DNA of 64,000 nt from Candidatus Saccharimonadota bacterium (lineage in GTDB: Bacteria; Patescibacteriota; Saccharimonadia; Saccharimonadales; UBA4665), in contig JAQGGT010000006.1 of NCBI GenBank assembly GCA_028289245.1, positions 1-64,000 on the forward strand, given 5' to 3'. This document shows positions 46,596-53,827 of this stretch, piece by piece (position 1 is the stretch's first letter; every line of letters starts with the position of its first letter). The translations under genes were made by a program, and so were the position numbers. The notes below the pieces were generated by a model. It made no database searches, had not been told where the DNA came from, and was given only the letters and a program-made list of their open reading frames with translations.

Positions 46596-46622
46596 ACCCC
46601 TCGTAAGAGGGGTTTTTGTTTT
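46596..46622 (+). terminator. Intrinsic terminator after tRNA-Arg
   Basis: ACCCCTC, loop GTAA, GAGGGGT followed by TTTTGTTTT, nine bases downstream of the tRNA CCA end. Confidence 0.9.
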
Positions 46623-46639
46623 GCTGATGGTGGTGATTA

Positions 46640-46744
46640 TTACTTAGGCGCCGGGCCTTTGGGCGGCGGGCGGCGCTTAGGGGCGTTTTGGCGCTCGATT
46701 TCGGCGAGGCGGTGAAGTCTTTCAAAGTAGTCTTCCAAATTCAT
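46640..46744 (-). CDS. Small basic protein, 34 aa
   Basis: A short frame starting MNLEDYFERLHRLAEIE and ending in a Pro/Lys/Arg-rich tail (KRRPPPKGPAPK). AAGGGA lies about 5 nt before the ATG. The amphipathic helix plus basic tail is protein-like, but with only 34 residues and no homologue known to me it could be spurious. Confidence 0.42.
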   Translation of the reverse strand: MNLEDYFERLHRLAEIERQNAPKRRPPPKGPAPK

Positions 46745-46865
46745 GCTATCCCTTGTTTAAAGGTCATCCTGTTTGGGGGTGAGGTTATTACTTAATGTAG
46801 AGTAACGGTCTCGGCGGAAATCAACAGTCAGATTTTTCACTTGTTGGCAGGCTATACTAAAAGGC

Positions 46866-47492
46866 ATGCAGGTAACAGTTTATGGAGCTTCGGGGAGGGT
46901 GGGCCGGCTGGTCGTGAGCGAGCTAATCGCTGGCGGGTATAGCGTGGTGGCGTTTGTGCATAGCTCAAATCCGTTTGAGGGCCTAGCCGGCGTGCGCGTG
47001 GTGCGGGGCGACATAACTGACGCGACACAAGTGAGCGAAGCACTGCGGGGCAGTGAAGCAGTGATCAGTACGTTGGGCAGCTGGGGCACGAAATCTAAAG
47101 ATATTGTGGCGACGGGTGCCAAAAGCATCACTGAAGCTATGCAAGCTAGTGGCGCGAAGCGGATCATCACCCTCACCGGTGGCAGCGCCCTGGTACCTGG
47201 AGAGAAGGTCGGTTTTATGGCTAGTGCCCAGCGGCGCCTTTTGAGTCTGGTAGCAGGTAAGATTTTGAGCGACGGCGAGAAGCATCTGGCCATCCTGGCT
47301 ATGAGCGGGCTCGACTGGACCTGTATACGGGCACCGGCTATGTCCGGTAGCGGTAGCGTGGTGTATCAGCTGAGTATGCGATTGCCGTCGCTGCTGGCAT
47401 CGATTCCGCGCGTGGCAGTTGCCCGCAGCTTGGTTGATCAGCTAAGCAGCAGGGAGTTTATCGGCCAGGCGCCGGTGATTACCAAACTTTAA
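46866..47492 (+). CDS. NAD(P)-binding Rossmann-fold oxidoreductase (atypical SDR)
   Basis: A 208-residue atypical short-chain dehydrogenase. It has the dinucleotide motif VYGASGRVGRLVV (5-17), RGDITD, SEAVISTLGS, AKRIITLTGGSAL and SGLDWTCIRAPAM, as in NmrA/BLVRB-like NAD(P)H-binding proteins. No classical YxxxK pair is evident, so it may be a flavin/biliverdin reductase-like enzyme or a redox sensor. TATACT (46853-46858) ends 7 nt before the ATG. Confidence 0.88.
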   Translation: MQVTVYGASGRVGRLVVSELIAGGYSVVAFVHSSNPFEGLAGVRVVRGDITDATQVSEALRGSEAVISTLGSWGTKSKDIVATGAKSITEAMQASGAKRIITLTGGSALVPGEKVGFMASAQRRLLSLVAGKILSDGEKHLAILAMSGLDWTCIRAPAMSGSGSVVYQLSMRLPSLLASIPRVAVARSLVDQLSSREFIGQAPVITKL

Positions 47493-47561
47493 ACTGTAAG
47501 ATAACTAATAGCCTAGGCCGGTCGGCTCGCGTATGCTCAAGTCATAAGGGTAGGAGAGCAT

Positions 47562-47636
47562 ATGCGCCGCAAAGACACGACTGCACAGCAAGAAGATCAC
47601 GCCGACAAGTGGTGGCGTGATTACTTAGAGTACTAA
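47562..47636 (+). CDS. Very small charged protein, 24 aa
   Basis: MRRKDTTAQQEDHADKWWRDYLEY, split here as an N-terminal polar part and a WWRDYLEY end. AGGAGA lies 6 nt before the ATG, and the frame ends 12 nt before the next gene. It could be a leader peptide for the membrane protein at 47649 or a small protein in its own right. Confidence 0.4.
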   Translation: MRRKDTTAQQEDHADKWWRDYLEY

Positions 47637-47648
47637 CGGCGAGATTGC

Positions 47649-47960
47649 ATGAGTTTACTAGTCGCCATCATTCTGGGATTACTGATCGGTGGTATGATGG
47701 GCTATTTTGTCCGCGAGAACATCGACTCGTTAATAATTAATTGTTTCGTGGGCTTAGTGGGATCATTGATTGGGTTAGGGCTCTACACCTTGATGGGTTC
47801 CAGTGACACCGCCGACCAGCTTATCAGCGTGAAAGGGGTGGTGGTCTCGGCAATTTGCGCCGTAATAGCGCTCCTTATGTTTAATGGGCTGCAACGAATA
47901 CTGCCGCGGCGGACAGCCAGTCAATCACATGTCGAAGCCAGCGAGATCGATGAAGATTAG
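47649..47960 (+). CDS. GlsB/YeaQ/YmgE-like (transglycosylase-associated) membrane protein
   Basis: Three short helices (about 2-20, 28-48 and 62-84) with Gly-rich faces (LGLLIGGMMGYFVREN, VGLVGSLIGLGLYTL) match the small GlsB/YeaQ family found in stress responses. A polar tail (about 85-103) follows. The exact role is unknown even in model bacteria. It abuts the convergent YihY-type gene. Confidence 0.7.
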   Translation: MSLLVAIILGLLIGGMMGYFVRENIDSLIINCFVGLVGSLIGLGLYTLMGSSDTADQLISVKGVVVSAICAVIALLMFNGLQRILPRRTASQSHVEASEIDED

Positions 47961-47961
47961 C

Positions 47962-48915
47962 TTACTTATGGAATTTACTAGTGATCTTCTGTGAGGTAAG
48001 GTATTGCTCGCTGGCAGAGATGCGGGTGTACGCCCGCTTGTCGGCCTTGGTGGGATTGTTATTGTCCAGACCACGAGGCCACAGGCGCTGCGAACGTACG
48101 GCAGCAATTTCTATCGAGTAAAAGACGATTTGGGCCTGCAGATAGAGCCAGAAGAGCAGGCCGAGCGGAATCGCGAAGACGCTGTAGAGGTCGTTCAAGT
48201 TGCGGAGCTCCTTTTTGAGGAGGAGCTGGCCGAAGATCTGAATCAGAACAAGGCCGATGGCTGCCGTCGCCGCTCCAGCTCGCGTGGCGTGAAAGGTTAC
48301 ACGGCCGGGTAGGCTAAAGGTCAGCAAAAAGCCGAATAAGAAGAACAGCACGATGAGATTGACGACAATCGACAGCGCAGTAAAGAACCAGCCGTGACCA
48401 GCCGCAGCGGTGAGGGTAGTACTCAGCGAAGCTACTAAGAAGCCCAGTCCACCGAAGATAACGATGCTTAAACTCTTGATAATGGACTTGGGGAAGCCAT
48501 CGCGTTTGACCCGGGGGATATGCCAGATCTTATTGACGCCGTTACGGAAGGCGTCGGCTACTCCGCGAGCGCCGTAAAGCGTAAAGAGCACACCGATTAC
48601 CAGCGCTAGGCCGGTCTTGCCGATGGTGCCGATGGCTTTCTCGAGAGTGGGGCGGAAAGTGGGGAAGTAACTTGTGAGGCCGTCGAGAACCGTCTTTTGC
48701 AGGTGGGGATTGTCAGCCGCTACCACACTAACGACAGTGGCAGCCACCAGCAACAAGGGAAATAGTGCTAAAAAGCCATAATAGGTGAGCAGGGCCGACT
48801 GGTAGCCGGCTTCATCCTCACCGTATTTTTTGATAACAGCATAGGGAAAGCCCACAAACGAATGTTTCTGTTGGTAGGCGTCAATTTTGTTGCGGTATTT
48901 TTCGATTATATTCAT
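47962..48915 (-). CDS. YihY/BrkB family inner-membrane protein
   Basis: The 317-residue protein has about six helices and family motifs: GYQSALLTYYGFLALFPLLLV near residue 37, LFTLYGARGVADAFRNGVNKIW near 110 and NLNDLYSVFAIPLGLLFWLYL near 240. YihY/BrkB proteins were once called ribonuclease BN by mistake; they are transporters or envelope proteins of uncertain substrate. No clear ribosome site. Confidence 0.92.
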   Translation of the reverse strand: MNIIEKYRNKIDAYQQKHSFVGFPYAVIKKYGEDEAGYQSALLTYYGFLALFPLLLVAATVVSVVAADNPHLQKTVLDGLTSYFPTFRPTLEKAIGTIGKTGLALVIGVLFTLYGARGVADAFRNGVNKIWHIPRVKRDGFPKSIIKSLSIVIFGGLGFLVASLSTTLTAAAGHGWFFTALSIVVNLIVLFFLFGFLLTFSLPGRVTFHATRAGAATAAIGLVLIQIFGQLLLKKELRNLNDLYSVFAIPLGLLFWLYLQAQIVFYSIEIAAVRSQRLWPRGLDNNNPTKADKRAYTRISASEQYLTSQKITSKFHK

Positions 48916-48953
48916 GTGGGTGGTCTGTTGCTTGTGAGGAGCGACCCCAGCTG

Positions 48954-49178
48954 TTAGCTGTTGGACTTGCCGGTGACTTTTTTTATTGCCCCCACTACAG
49001 CCTGGCCTTTTTCGACAAAGTTAGTGATATGACTAATCTTTTCGTCGATCTGGTGGTGCAGGGCGCTAATCTTAGAGCTTATAATTGCGATGCCGATAGC
49101 AATCCCGATAGTGATAAGGAGGAATAGGCCCATGAATACTATAGCAATAATGTAGTAAGCTGTCTCTAATCCGGTCAT
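48954..49178 (-). CDS. Single-helix membrane protein, 74 aa
   Basis: One long hydrophobic helix (about 7-34) followed by an amphipathic helix (ISALHHQIDEKISHITNFVEK) and a basic end, similar in layout to DUF948-type proteins. AAGGAG precedes the ATG. It lies upstream of the YihY-type gene on the same strand and may be co-transcribed with it. Confidence 0.65.
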   Translation of the reverse strand: MTGLETAYYIIAIVFMGLFLLITIGIAIGIAIISSKISALHHQIDEKISHITNFVEKGQAVVGAIKKVTGKSNS

Positions 49179-49310
49179 GATTTACTCCTTGGGTTATGTT
49201 AGTTATACCCTACCTGGTTTGAGTTATCCACTATGTAAGAATATTTACAGTTAACCTAAAGCCATAAGCTTAATAATGTACATACTGTAAACCGTAAAAA
49301 GGAGAGCGAT

Positions 49311-49439
49311 ATGTCTAGCGAAGAAGCTGAAAAATTAATGGACGATTTTGAGCGATGGGACGCTAAGCACGCCAAGCACGACTTTATCGCCCGGATGGAG
49401 CGCAAACTTCGCCGCAAGGAGATCAGCCCACGATCTTAA
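49311..49439 (+). CDS. Small charged helical protein, 42 aa
   Basis: A frame too short for routine calling: MSSEEAEKLMDDFERWDAKH, then a basic helix with ARMERKLRRKE. AAAAGGAGAG lies 6 nt before the ATG and a terminator follows, so transcription and translation signals bracket it. It is divergent from the 48954-49178 gene. Family unknown. Confidence 0.55.
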   Translation: MSSEEAEKLMDDFERWDAKHAKHDFIARMERKLRRKEISPRS

Positions 49440-49463
49440 TATCCTCACGAGTACCTTTTTAGA

Positions 49464-49495
49464 GAACCGTTCTTCGCAGGCGGTTCTTTTCTTTT
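49464..49495 (+). terminator. Intrinsic terminator after the 42-aa gene
   Basis: GAACCG (49464-49469) and CGGTTC (49481-49486) pair around an 11-nt loop, followed by TTTTCTTTT. The T tract overlaps the stop codon of the convergent gene at 49494. Confidence 0.75.
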
Positions 49496-50006
49496 AGAAG
49501 CGGATCCGGCGCATCAATTTATCAATGGGGTCTTGGTGATGTGGCTCGTAGGGTAGTACTGCCGACAACAAATCGGCAATCTCTTCTTCGTCCTGGGGGG
49601 CGAAATAAATGCTGATACTTGGCGCAAAGCGACGAAGTGGCATTAGAATAATACTCGCGAAAGCGACATCTTCATCAACGGTGAAAGACTTAAAATTGGT
49701 GTACGGGAAGAACTTTTTGTCGATGGTAAGGCCATGTTCATCAAGCCGGTACTCGAGCTCCCGGGGTGGTCGGGCGGCATAGCCACCGAGCGCAATGGCC
49801 GCGATAATTATAACTGCCGTAGTTGTCGGATCACGAGTGAAGACATATACGATTGCCGCGATAATCACGGCAGCGACACCAAGGTTAATATACCAGCGCG
49901 CGTTTTTTTGATGGGCGATGTATTCGGATGCTGTCCAGGTAACACGACCAAAGTCCTCGACCGGCGTAACGCCGGCTTCAAACTCACTAGTTGTCTGTTC
50001 TGCCAT
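49494..50006 (-). CDS. Two-helix membrane protein with PH-like C-terminal domain
   Basis: The 170-residue protein has a polar N-terminus, two adjacent helices (about 39-56 and 61-78), and a C-terminal beta-rich part (LEYRLDEHGLTIDKKFFPYTNFKSF...) resembling bacterial PH-like domains of small membrane proteins. Function unknown. TACAAT (50014-50019, minus strand) ends 7 nt before the ATG. Confidence 0.7.
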   Translation of the reverse strand: MAEQTTSEFEAGVTPVEDFGRVTWTASEYIAHQKNARWYINLGVAAVIIAAIVYVFTRDPTTTAVIIIAAIALGGYAARPPRELEYRLDEHGLTIDKKFFPYTNFKSFTVDEDVAFASIILMPLRRFAPSISIYFAPQDEEEIADLLSAVLPYEPHHQDPIDKLMRRIRF

Positions 50007-50137
50007 AAGCAGTATTGTACAACAGGTTGGTCCTAGAATATAGCGTGGCCAGGCTTAACACAGAAAAGACGCTGGCCAAGGTAGTTCGTATCTGTTAAAC
50101 TAGTCCAAGTTCAGTCTCGCGCTTCGCGCTCAATCCT

Positions 50138-50230
50138 GGAGAGGTACCCAAGTGGCTGAAGGGGACGGTTTGCTAAATCGTTAGAGGGGAGCAATCTCCT
50201 GCGAGGGTTCGAATCCCTCTCTCTCCGCCA
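50138..50230 (+). tRNA. tRNA-Ser (anticodon GCT)
   Basis: A 93-nt type II tRNA with encoded CCA. Acceptor GGAGAGG, anticodon stem ACGGT/ATCGT with loop TTGCTAA (anticodon GCT, reads AGC/AGU), a long variable arm and T-arm GAGGGTTCGAATCCCTC. Confidence 0.94.
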
Positions 50231-50267
50231 AAATAAAATAACCTAGCTTGCCTGGGTTATTTTATTT
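50230..50267 (+). terminator. Terminator directly after tRNA-Ser(GCT)
   Basis: AAAATAAAATAACC and GGTTATTTTATTTT form a 14-bp A/T-rich stem around TAGCTTGCCTG, starting at the CCA end of the tRNA. Confidence 0.7.
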
Positions 50268-50280
50268 TGTCAGCAAGTAG

Positions 50281-50407
50281 GGGATGCGAACCCTGGGAGC
50301 AAGCAAAGCTTGCGGAAGGGTTCGGCAGAGCGAGGACGCGCGCAGGAGTTTACTCCGAGCACGCCGCAGTGGCGGAGCGCAACGAAGTGGAGCGATATCC
50401 CTCTCTC
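50281..50407. repeat. Hairpin-rich element with split T-arm-like flanks
   Basis: The stretch holds an inverted pair GAACCC/GGGTTC enclosing the hairpin GCAAGC-AAA-GCTTGC (50299-50313), then GGAGT-TT-ACTCC (50345-50356) and CGCC-GCAGT-GGCG (50362-50374). GGGTTCG (50318-50324) and ATCCCTCTCTC (50397-50407) look like the two halves of the T-arm and acceptor of the tRNA-Ser just upstream, separated by 72 nt. No convincing coding frame is present. It may be a mobile or structural repeat derived from a tRNA 3' end. Confidence 0.5.
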
Positions 50408-50425
50408 GGGAAGAAAGCGCTTTAA

Positions 50426-50890
50426 CTATTTCCTTGAAGTATTAACTTGCGATGCGTTGCCTGGACTTCCGCCGCCGAGGCTACCTTCGTAGTCTCTACG
50501 CGCAGTTGCTAAGCCACTACGGTTTGCGCTTCTTGCCGGAATGTCGTGGGATGTAAATGGACGGACCCCAGATAAACCATCACGTTCGTCCTGAGGACAT
50601 AGTGCCCCTGATCTCAAAGGGTTTTTGTAAGATCGGTTTATAAGCATTCGCATCTTAAGTTCGCGACCTGCTTCCTCGGCGGTTTGCGGGCCTACGTCAT
50701 ATGGCCTTGGGGCCGTAAGGAGATCGCGCATCACCGCTTGGCGTGCGTTGGGAGAAGTTGTTGCTAATGACAATGCGACTTCAGCATCTAGGGGTAAGTT
50801 TTCGTAAACATACTGCGCAAGCTGCTCGCTGCGAGCAGTGTGTACGAGCTGTTGGGCTGGGTAAAAATCAGGGTCAATCTCAGACGACAT
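50426..50890 (-). CDS. Hypothetical protein, 154 aa
   Basis: The N-terminal two thirds look ordered (YPAQQLVHTARSEQLAQYVYENLP, EVALSLATTSPNARQAVMRDLL), the rest is polar, Ser/Gly/Arg-rich and probably disordered. I do not recognise it. A near-perfect promoter (TTGACT-17-TATAAT) ends 7 nt before the ATG, so the gene is clearly expressed from its own leaderless start. Its 3' end borders the hairpin-rich element. Confidence 0.6.
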   Translation of the reverse strand: MSSEIDPDFYPAQQLVHTARSEQLAQYVYENLPLDAEVALSLATTSPNARQAVMRDLLTAPRPYDVGPQTAEEAGRELKMRMLINRSYKNPLRSGALCPQDERDGLSGVRPFTSHDIPARSANRSGLATARRDYEGSLGGGSPGNASQVNTSRK

Positions 50891-50897
50891 AGTTATT

Positions 50898-50926
50898 ATT
50901 ATATACGATAAGCTTTGTTAAGTCAA
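50898..50926 (-). promoter_or_regulatory. Near-perfect promoter with leaderless start
   Basis: On the minus strand TTGACT (50921-50926), exactly 17 nt, TATAAT (50898-50903), then 7 nt to the ATG at 50890. This is the clearest example in the window of a full sigma-70 promoter placed to start transcription at the start codon. Confidence 0.85.
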
Positions 50927-50984
50927 TATATGCATAAGCTGGATGGCGCGAATATTCTGGGGGGTTCAGATCCCAGCCCCAGCC

Positions 50985-51020
50985 AAATAGAAAGCCCCGC
51001 TTTCGCGGGGCTTTCTATTT
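50985..51020. terminator. Bidirectional terminator after tRNA-Ser(TGA)
   Basis: AAATAGAAAGCCCCGC and GCGGGGCTTTCTATTT form a 16-bp perfect stem. It lies just beyond the 3' end of the minus-strand tRNA-Ser(TGA). Confidence 0.9.
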
Positions 51021-51109
51021 GGCGGAGGGGGTGGGATTCGAACCCACGGTACCATTGCTGGCACGACGGTTTTCAAGACCGTTTCCATCGACCACTCGGA
51101 CACCCCTCC
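51020..51109 (-). tRNA. tRNA-Ser (anticodon TGA)
   Basis: A 90-nt type II tRNA with encoded CCA. Acceptor GGAGGGG/CCCCTCC, anticodon stem ACGGT/ACCGT with loop CTTGAAA (anticodon TGA, reads UCA and other UCN), long variable arm, T-arm GTGGGTTCGAATCCCAC. Confidence 0.95.
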
Positions 51110-51146
51110 GGGCTATTGGTACAACAGGGGTGATTATAGCAAACAA

Positions 51147-51761
51147 CTATGCCTGCGCAAAGACCATGGCTTCGACGCGGCTGGCACCGGCTTGTTTGAG
51201 CACGGCGGCAGCAGCCTGGAGGGTGGCGCCAGTGGTCATGACGTCGTCGACGATAACGACGGTGGTACCGACGAGGCGTTCGGCGTGGACTACTCGGTAG
51301 GCCCTGGCCAGTTGGGCTAGTCGTTGCTGACGCGAAGCACCGACCTGGTGTTGCTGACCACGGCGACGTAGGCACGACCGGTAGGGCATGCCGCCGGCAC
51401 GGGCCAGGTGGCGGGCTAGGAGAGCGGCTTGGTCGTAGCCGCGTTGGCGAATACGAGATGTGGCCGTGGGGACGGGCATAACTAGGGCACCCGGAGGCAG
51501 GAGATGGATAGGGAAGAGGCCGGCCATCTCGCGGGCAGCCGCTTGGCTGCCGCTAAATTTCAGGCGATGCACTAATTCCTTGGCAAGGCCGTTGTAACGA
51601 GTGGTGGCAATGACCGCATCAAGTGGCCCGGGCGGTATAGCAATAGCAGGGGCGGGGACAATCTGACGGCGACAGTTTTGGCACAGTAAAACACCTTCGG
51701 TAGCGCAGCCGAGGCAGTCGTGTGGGGCAATTATTGCTAGTAGGGAATCTAAAATGCTCAT
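51147..51761 (-). CDS. ComF family phosphoribosyltransferase-like protein
   Basis: The 204-residue protein has an N-terminal zinc ribbon (CLGCATEGVLLCQNC, two CxxC pairs), YNGLAKELVHRLKFSG, PVPTATSRIRQRGYDQAALLA and the PRPP-binding motif VVIVDDVMTTGATL. ComF is needed for DNA uptake in naturally competent bacteria. Saccharibacteria are thought to rely on imported nucleotides or DNA, so a role in uptake is plausible but inferred. It sits just upstream of the secretion/pilin region. Confidence 0.92.
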   Translation of the reverse strand: MSILDSLLAIIAPHDCLGCATEGVLLCQNCRRQIVPAPAIAIPPGPLDAVIATTRYNGLAKELVHRLKFSGSQAAAREMAGLFPIHLLPPGALVMPVPTATSRIRQRGYDQAALLARHLARAGGMPYRSCLRRRGQQHQVGASRQQRLAQLARAYRVVHAERLVGTTVVIVDDVMTTGATLQAAAAVLKQAGASRVEAMVFAQA

Positions 51762-51801
51762 GCTGTTGTGTTTATTGTGTTGTAAATCTGTGCAAATTAC
51801 G

Positions 51802-51831
51802 TTGCGAACCGTTTGCAGACTAAGCTATACT
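51802..51831 (+). promoter_or_regulatory. Promoter for the small heat-shock gene
   Basis: TTGCGA (51802-51807), 18 nt, TATACT (51826-51831). The leader would be about 65 nt and carries GGAGGG before the ATG at 51906. No CIRCE element is present here. Confidence 0.6.
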
Positions 51832-51905
51832 GCTAGCAAGACAAAAATGCAAGATTCTGAATCAGAAGTTAATCTAGATTTAATCAATTTTGGAGGGTAA
51901 CAACT

Positions 51906-52385
51906 ATGGCGCGACGAAACCGCGACGACGATCTTTTGCTGGAAGAAGATGAATTAACTGCCGCATTTCTGGGTGACGACGACTTAGCAGGACCGATCGA
52001 TCAAGGTCAGCCACAGGCAGCACAGCCGGTTGCCGATGAATGGGAAGAAGACGAGACCGTACCGGGTCAGCTCGCCGTCGACGTCTACGAGACGCGTGAG
52101 AAGCTGGTCGTAAAGGCTCGTACTGCTGGTGTAAACAAGCACGACTTGGACGTGAGCATTTCTGACAACCAACTGACTATTCGTGGCACGCTTAGCGCCG
52201 GGAACGACGAAGGGGTAGAGAACTACTTTTTACAGGAATGTTACTGGGGCGAGTTCTCACGCACCATTGCACTGCCGGTACCGGTCAAGGAAGAAGAGAT
52301 CGAAGCCGTACTCAAAGACGGCGTATTGACCATTAGCTTTGGCAAGGTCAAGCAAGACACGATCAAAAAGATCCAAGTCCTTTAG
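51906..52385 (+). CDS. Hsp20/alpha-crystallin family small heat-shock protein
   Basis: The first 55 residues are acidic and unique; residues about 58-155 form an alpha-crystallin domain (VDVYETREKLVVKARTAGV, LTIRGTL, YWGEFSRTIALP, then KDGVLTISFGK) ending in the IKKIQVL C-terminal anchor. It holds unfolding proteins for refolding by other chaperones. GGAGGG is a strong ribosome site, and a terminator follows. Confidence 0.94.
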   Translation: MARRNRDDDLLLEEDELTAAFLGDDDLAGPIDQGQPQAAQPVADEWEEDETVPGQLAVDVYETREKLVVKARTAGVNKHDLDVSISDNQLTIRGTLSAGNDEGVENYFLQECYWGEFSRTIALPVPVKEEEIEAVLKDGVLTISFGKVKQDTIKKIQVL

Positions 52386-52396
52386 TAGTTCAGGAC

Positions 52397-52434
52397 AAAT
52401 TAAAAAACCTCCCGAATGGGAGGTTTTTTAATTT
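52397..52434. terminator. Bidirectional terminator, hsp20 / pilin operon
   Basis: AAATTAAAAAACCTCCC, loop GAAT, GGGAGGTTTTTTAATTT, a 17-bp stem ending both the hsp20 gene and the convergent six-gene pilin operon. Confidence 0.9.
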
Positions 52435-52446
52435 GGGCTGGGCCGA

Positions 52447-52875
52447 TTACGAGCCGTTGCCGCCGGCACTGACTGCCGTTGAGAAGACGTACTTCACGAT
52501 GAACTGAGCTAGGGCTACGATGATTAGGCCAACGATGGCGTAAATCAAAGTGTTTTTAGCTCCGGAGACGTTGTTACTGTCACCACCCGAGGTGATGTAC
52601 TTAAACCCACCAAAGATGATGAAGATGACAGCAATGATACCGACGATTACGGAGAAGATGTTGACTACGCGAGCAGCCAAGGTCTTCAGTGAATCGCTAC
52701 TGCCGTTAGGATCACAGTCACCGCCAGTAGAACCGGTGGTAGCTTGTCCGATGCCGTCACAGACGCCATTAGTTACTTGATCTGCCGAAGCAAGGCCCGC
52801 AGGGGCAAGGAGCAAGACGCCGAACCCGAATAGGGTGGCTGCGACGAGCAGGGTGTTTTTAATTTTTTGGAACAT
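52447..52875 (-). CDS. TrbC/VirB2-like two-helix pilin-family protein (6 of 6)
   Basis: The 142-residue protein has a signal peptide (1 to about 31, ending LASA), a short extracytoplasmic part with two Cys and two transmembrane helices (about 70-93 and 109-131) joined by the loop TSGGDSNNVSGAKNT. This is the layout of VirB2/TrbC conjugative pilins. The pair of helices is about 70 percent similar by eye to the next gene upstream. AAAGG precedes the ATG. Confidence 0.8.
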   Translation of the reverse strand: MFQKIKNTLLVAATLFGFGVLLLAPAGLASADQVTNGVCDGIGQATTGSTGGDCDPNGSSDSLKTLAARVVNIFSVIVGIIAVIFIIFGGFKYITSGGDSNNVSGAKNTLIYAIVGLIIVALAQFIVKYVFSTAVSAGGNGS

Positions 52876-52931
52876 GATTACCTTTCTTTACTTTCATATT
52901 ACTTATACTATTCCCGGGCCGCTAAAGCAAG

Positions 52932-53420
52932 CTAGGTCTTCTTCGGTGCTACACAACTCGCACTCGTTGCCGAGAGCTTAGAGTTATATTGACATTTGGT
53001 AGCCGTATTGAAGACGAAGTTTACCAAGAACTGGGATATTGCGACGATGACGAGGCCAACGAGGGCGTAGATGATGGTGTTCTTGGCACTGGAAACACGA
53101 TTGCTGTCGCCACCCGAGGTGACGTATTTGAAGCCACCGACAATGATGAAGATGACAGCCAGGATACCAACGATGGTAGACAGCAGCTTGACGATGGAGG
53201 TGACGAGGTTGTGGATGCCATTGTCAGCGGTAGCATTACAACCGGTGCTGCTATCAAGATCGGTTAGACCCTGACAGGCTTGATCTTTGAAGGCCGAAGC
53301 GAATGTCGACGCCGGTGTAGGCGCTGACAGGGCAGCAGCGGCGGCAGGCACGCTCAGCGCCGGCAACAAAATCAGCGCGAGAGCCGCAACCATTTTTTTT
53401 AGACTCAATTTTCTATGCAT
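52932..53420 (-). CDS. TrbC/VirB2-like two-helix pilin-family protein (5 of 6)
   Basis: A 162-residue paralogue of the preceding entry. Signal peptide (1 to about 30), Cys pair (CQGLTDLDSSTGC), helices about 76-100 and 114-138 around TSGGDSNRVSSAKNT, and an extra Cys-containing C-terminal tail (KCQYNSKLS, SCVAPKKT). The near identity of its GGFKYVTSGGDSN core to the 52447 gene suggests a recent duplication. Confidence 0.8.
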   Translation of the reverse strand: MHRKLSLKKMVAALALILLPALSVPAAAAALSAPTPASTFASAFKDQACQGLTDLDSSTGCNATADNGIHNLVTSIVKLLSTIVGILAVIFIIVGGFKYVTSGGDSNRVSSAKNTIIYALVGLVIVAISQFLVNFVFNTATKCQYNSKLSATSASCVAPKKT

Positions 53421-53425
53421 ATATT

Positions 53426-53827
53426 CTATCCAATCCTATTTAGTACGAAACCGATGATCGACTGCGAAACTACAATTACTATAATACCGACTAAACTATA
53501 CACAACGGTTTCACGGGCTGATTTGGCGCCACTAGGGTCACCATTGGCAGTCACGAACCGCAGCCCGGCAACAATCAGGCCAATAACAGCCATAATGCCG
53601 GCAATAATGGAGATGACATTGAGGGCAATGCTAATGATGTGAATAATCGGGTTTTCGCCGTTCACGTCCTGGGACTGGGTATCGGTACAGACATCCGGGC
53701 GGTTGTCGGCCGGAGCGTTTTTACAGACATCGCCGAACAGGCCGACAGCCGAGGCGCTACCAGCAACGGCCAGCGATGGCGTGAGCAGGGTAACTAAAGC
53801 GGTAAAGATGAGTAAGAGGCGTTTCAT
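53426..53827 (-). CDS. TrbC/VirB2-like two-helix pilin-family protein (4 of 6)
   Basis: The 133-residue product has a signal peptide (to about 26), two Cys in a short exported part and helices about 66-93 and 107-129 with the loop TANGDPSGAKSARET. More diverged than copies 5 and 6 but with the same GLRFVTANGDP turn. Its ATG overlaps the stop of the upstream gene as TAATG. Confidence 0.76.
   Translation of the reverse strand: MKRLLLIFTALVTLLTPSLAVAGSASAVGLFGDVCKNAPADNRPDVCTDTQSQDVNGENPIIHIISIALNVISIIAGIMAVIGLIVAGLRFVTANGDPSGAKSARETVVYSLVGIIVIVVSQSIIGFVLNRIG

Noticed and set aside
50310-50492. Frame translating the hairpin-rich element
   Set aside because: The composition follows the inverted repeats, there is no start signal, and it overlaps the 3' end of the 50426-50890 gene.
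50958-50984. T-arm-like GGGGTTCAGATCCC followed by CCCCAGCCA
   Set aside because: No anticodon or D-arm can be folded upstream and the T-loop lacks the conserved A58; too short to call a tRNA fragment.
50915-51133. Plus-strand frame with RRGWDSNPRYHCW over the same tRNA
   Set aside because: Same artefact in another frame; no ribosome site and full overlap with the terminator and tRNA.
51019-51300. Plus-strand frame beginning MAEGVGFEPTVPLL over the tRNA-Ser(TGA)
   Set aside because: It is the antisense translation of a tRNA gene; GVGFEPT-type starts are a known annotation artefact. The frame then runs antisense to comF.
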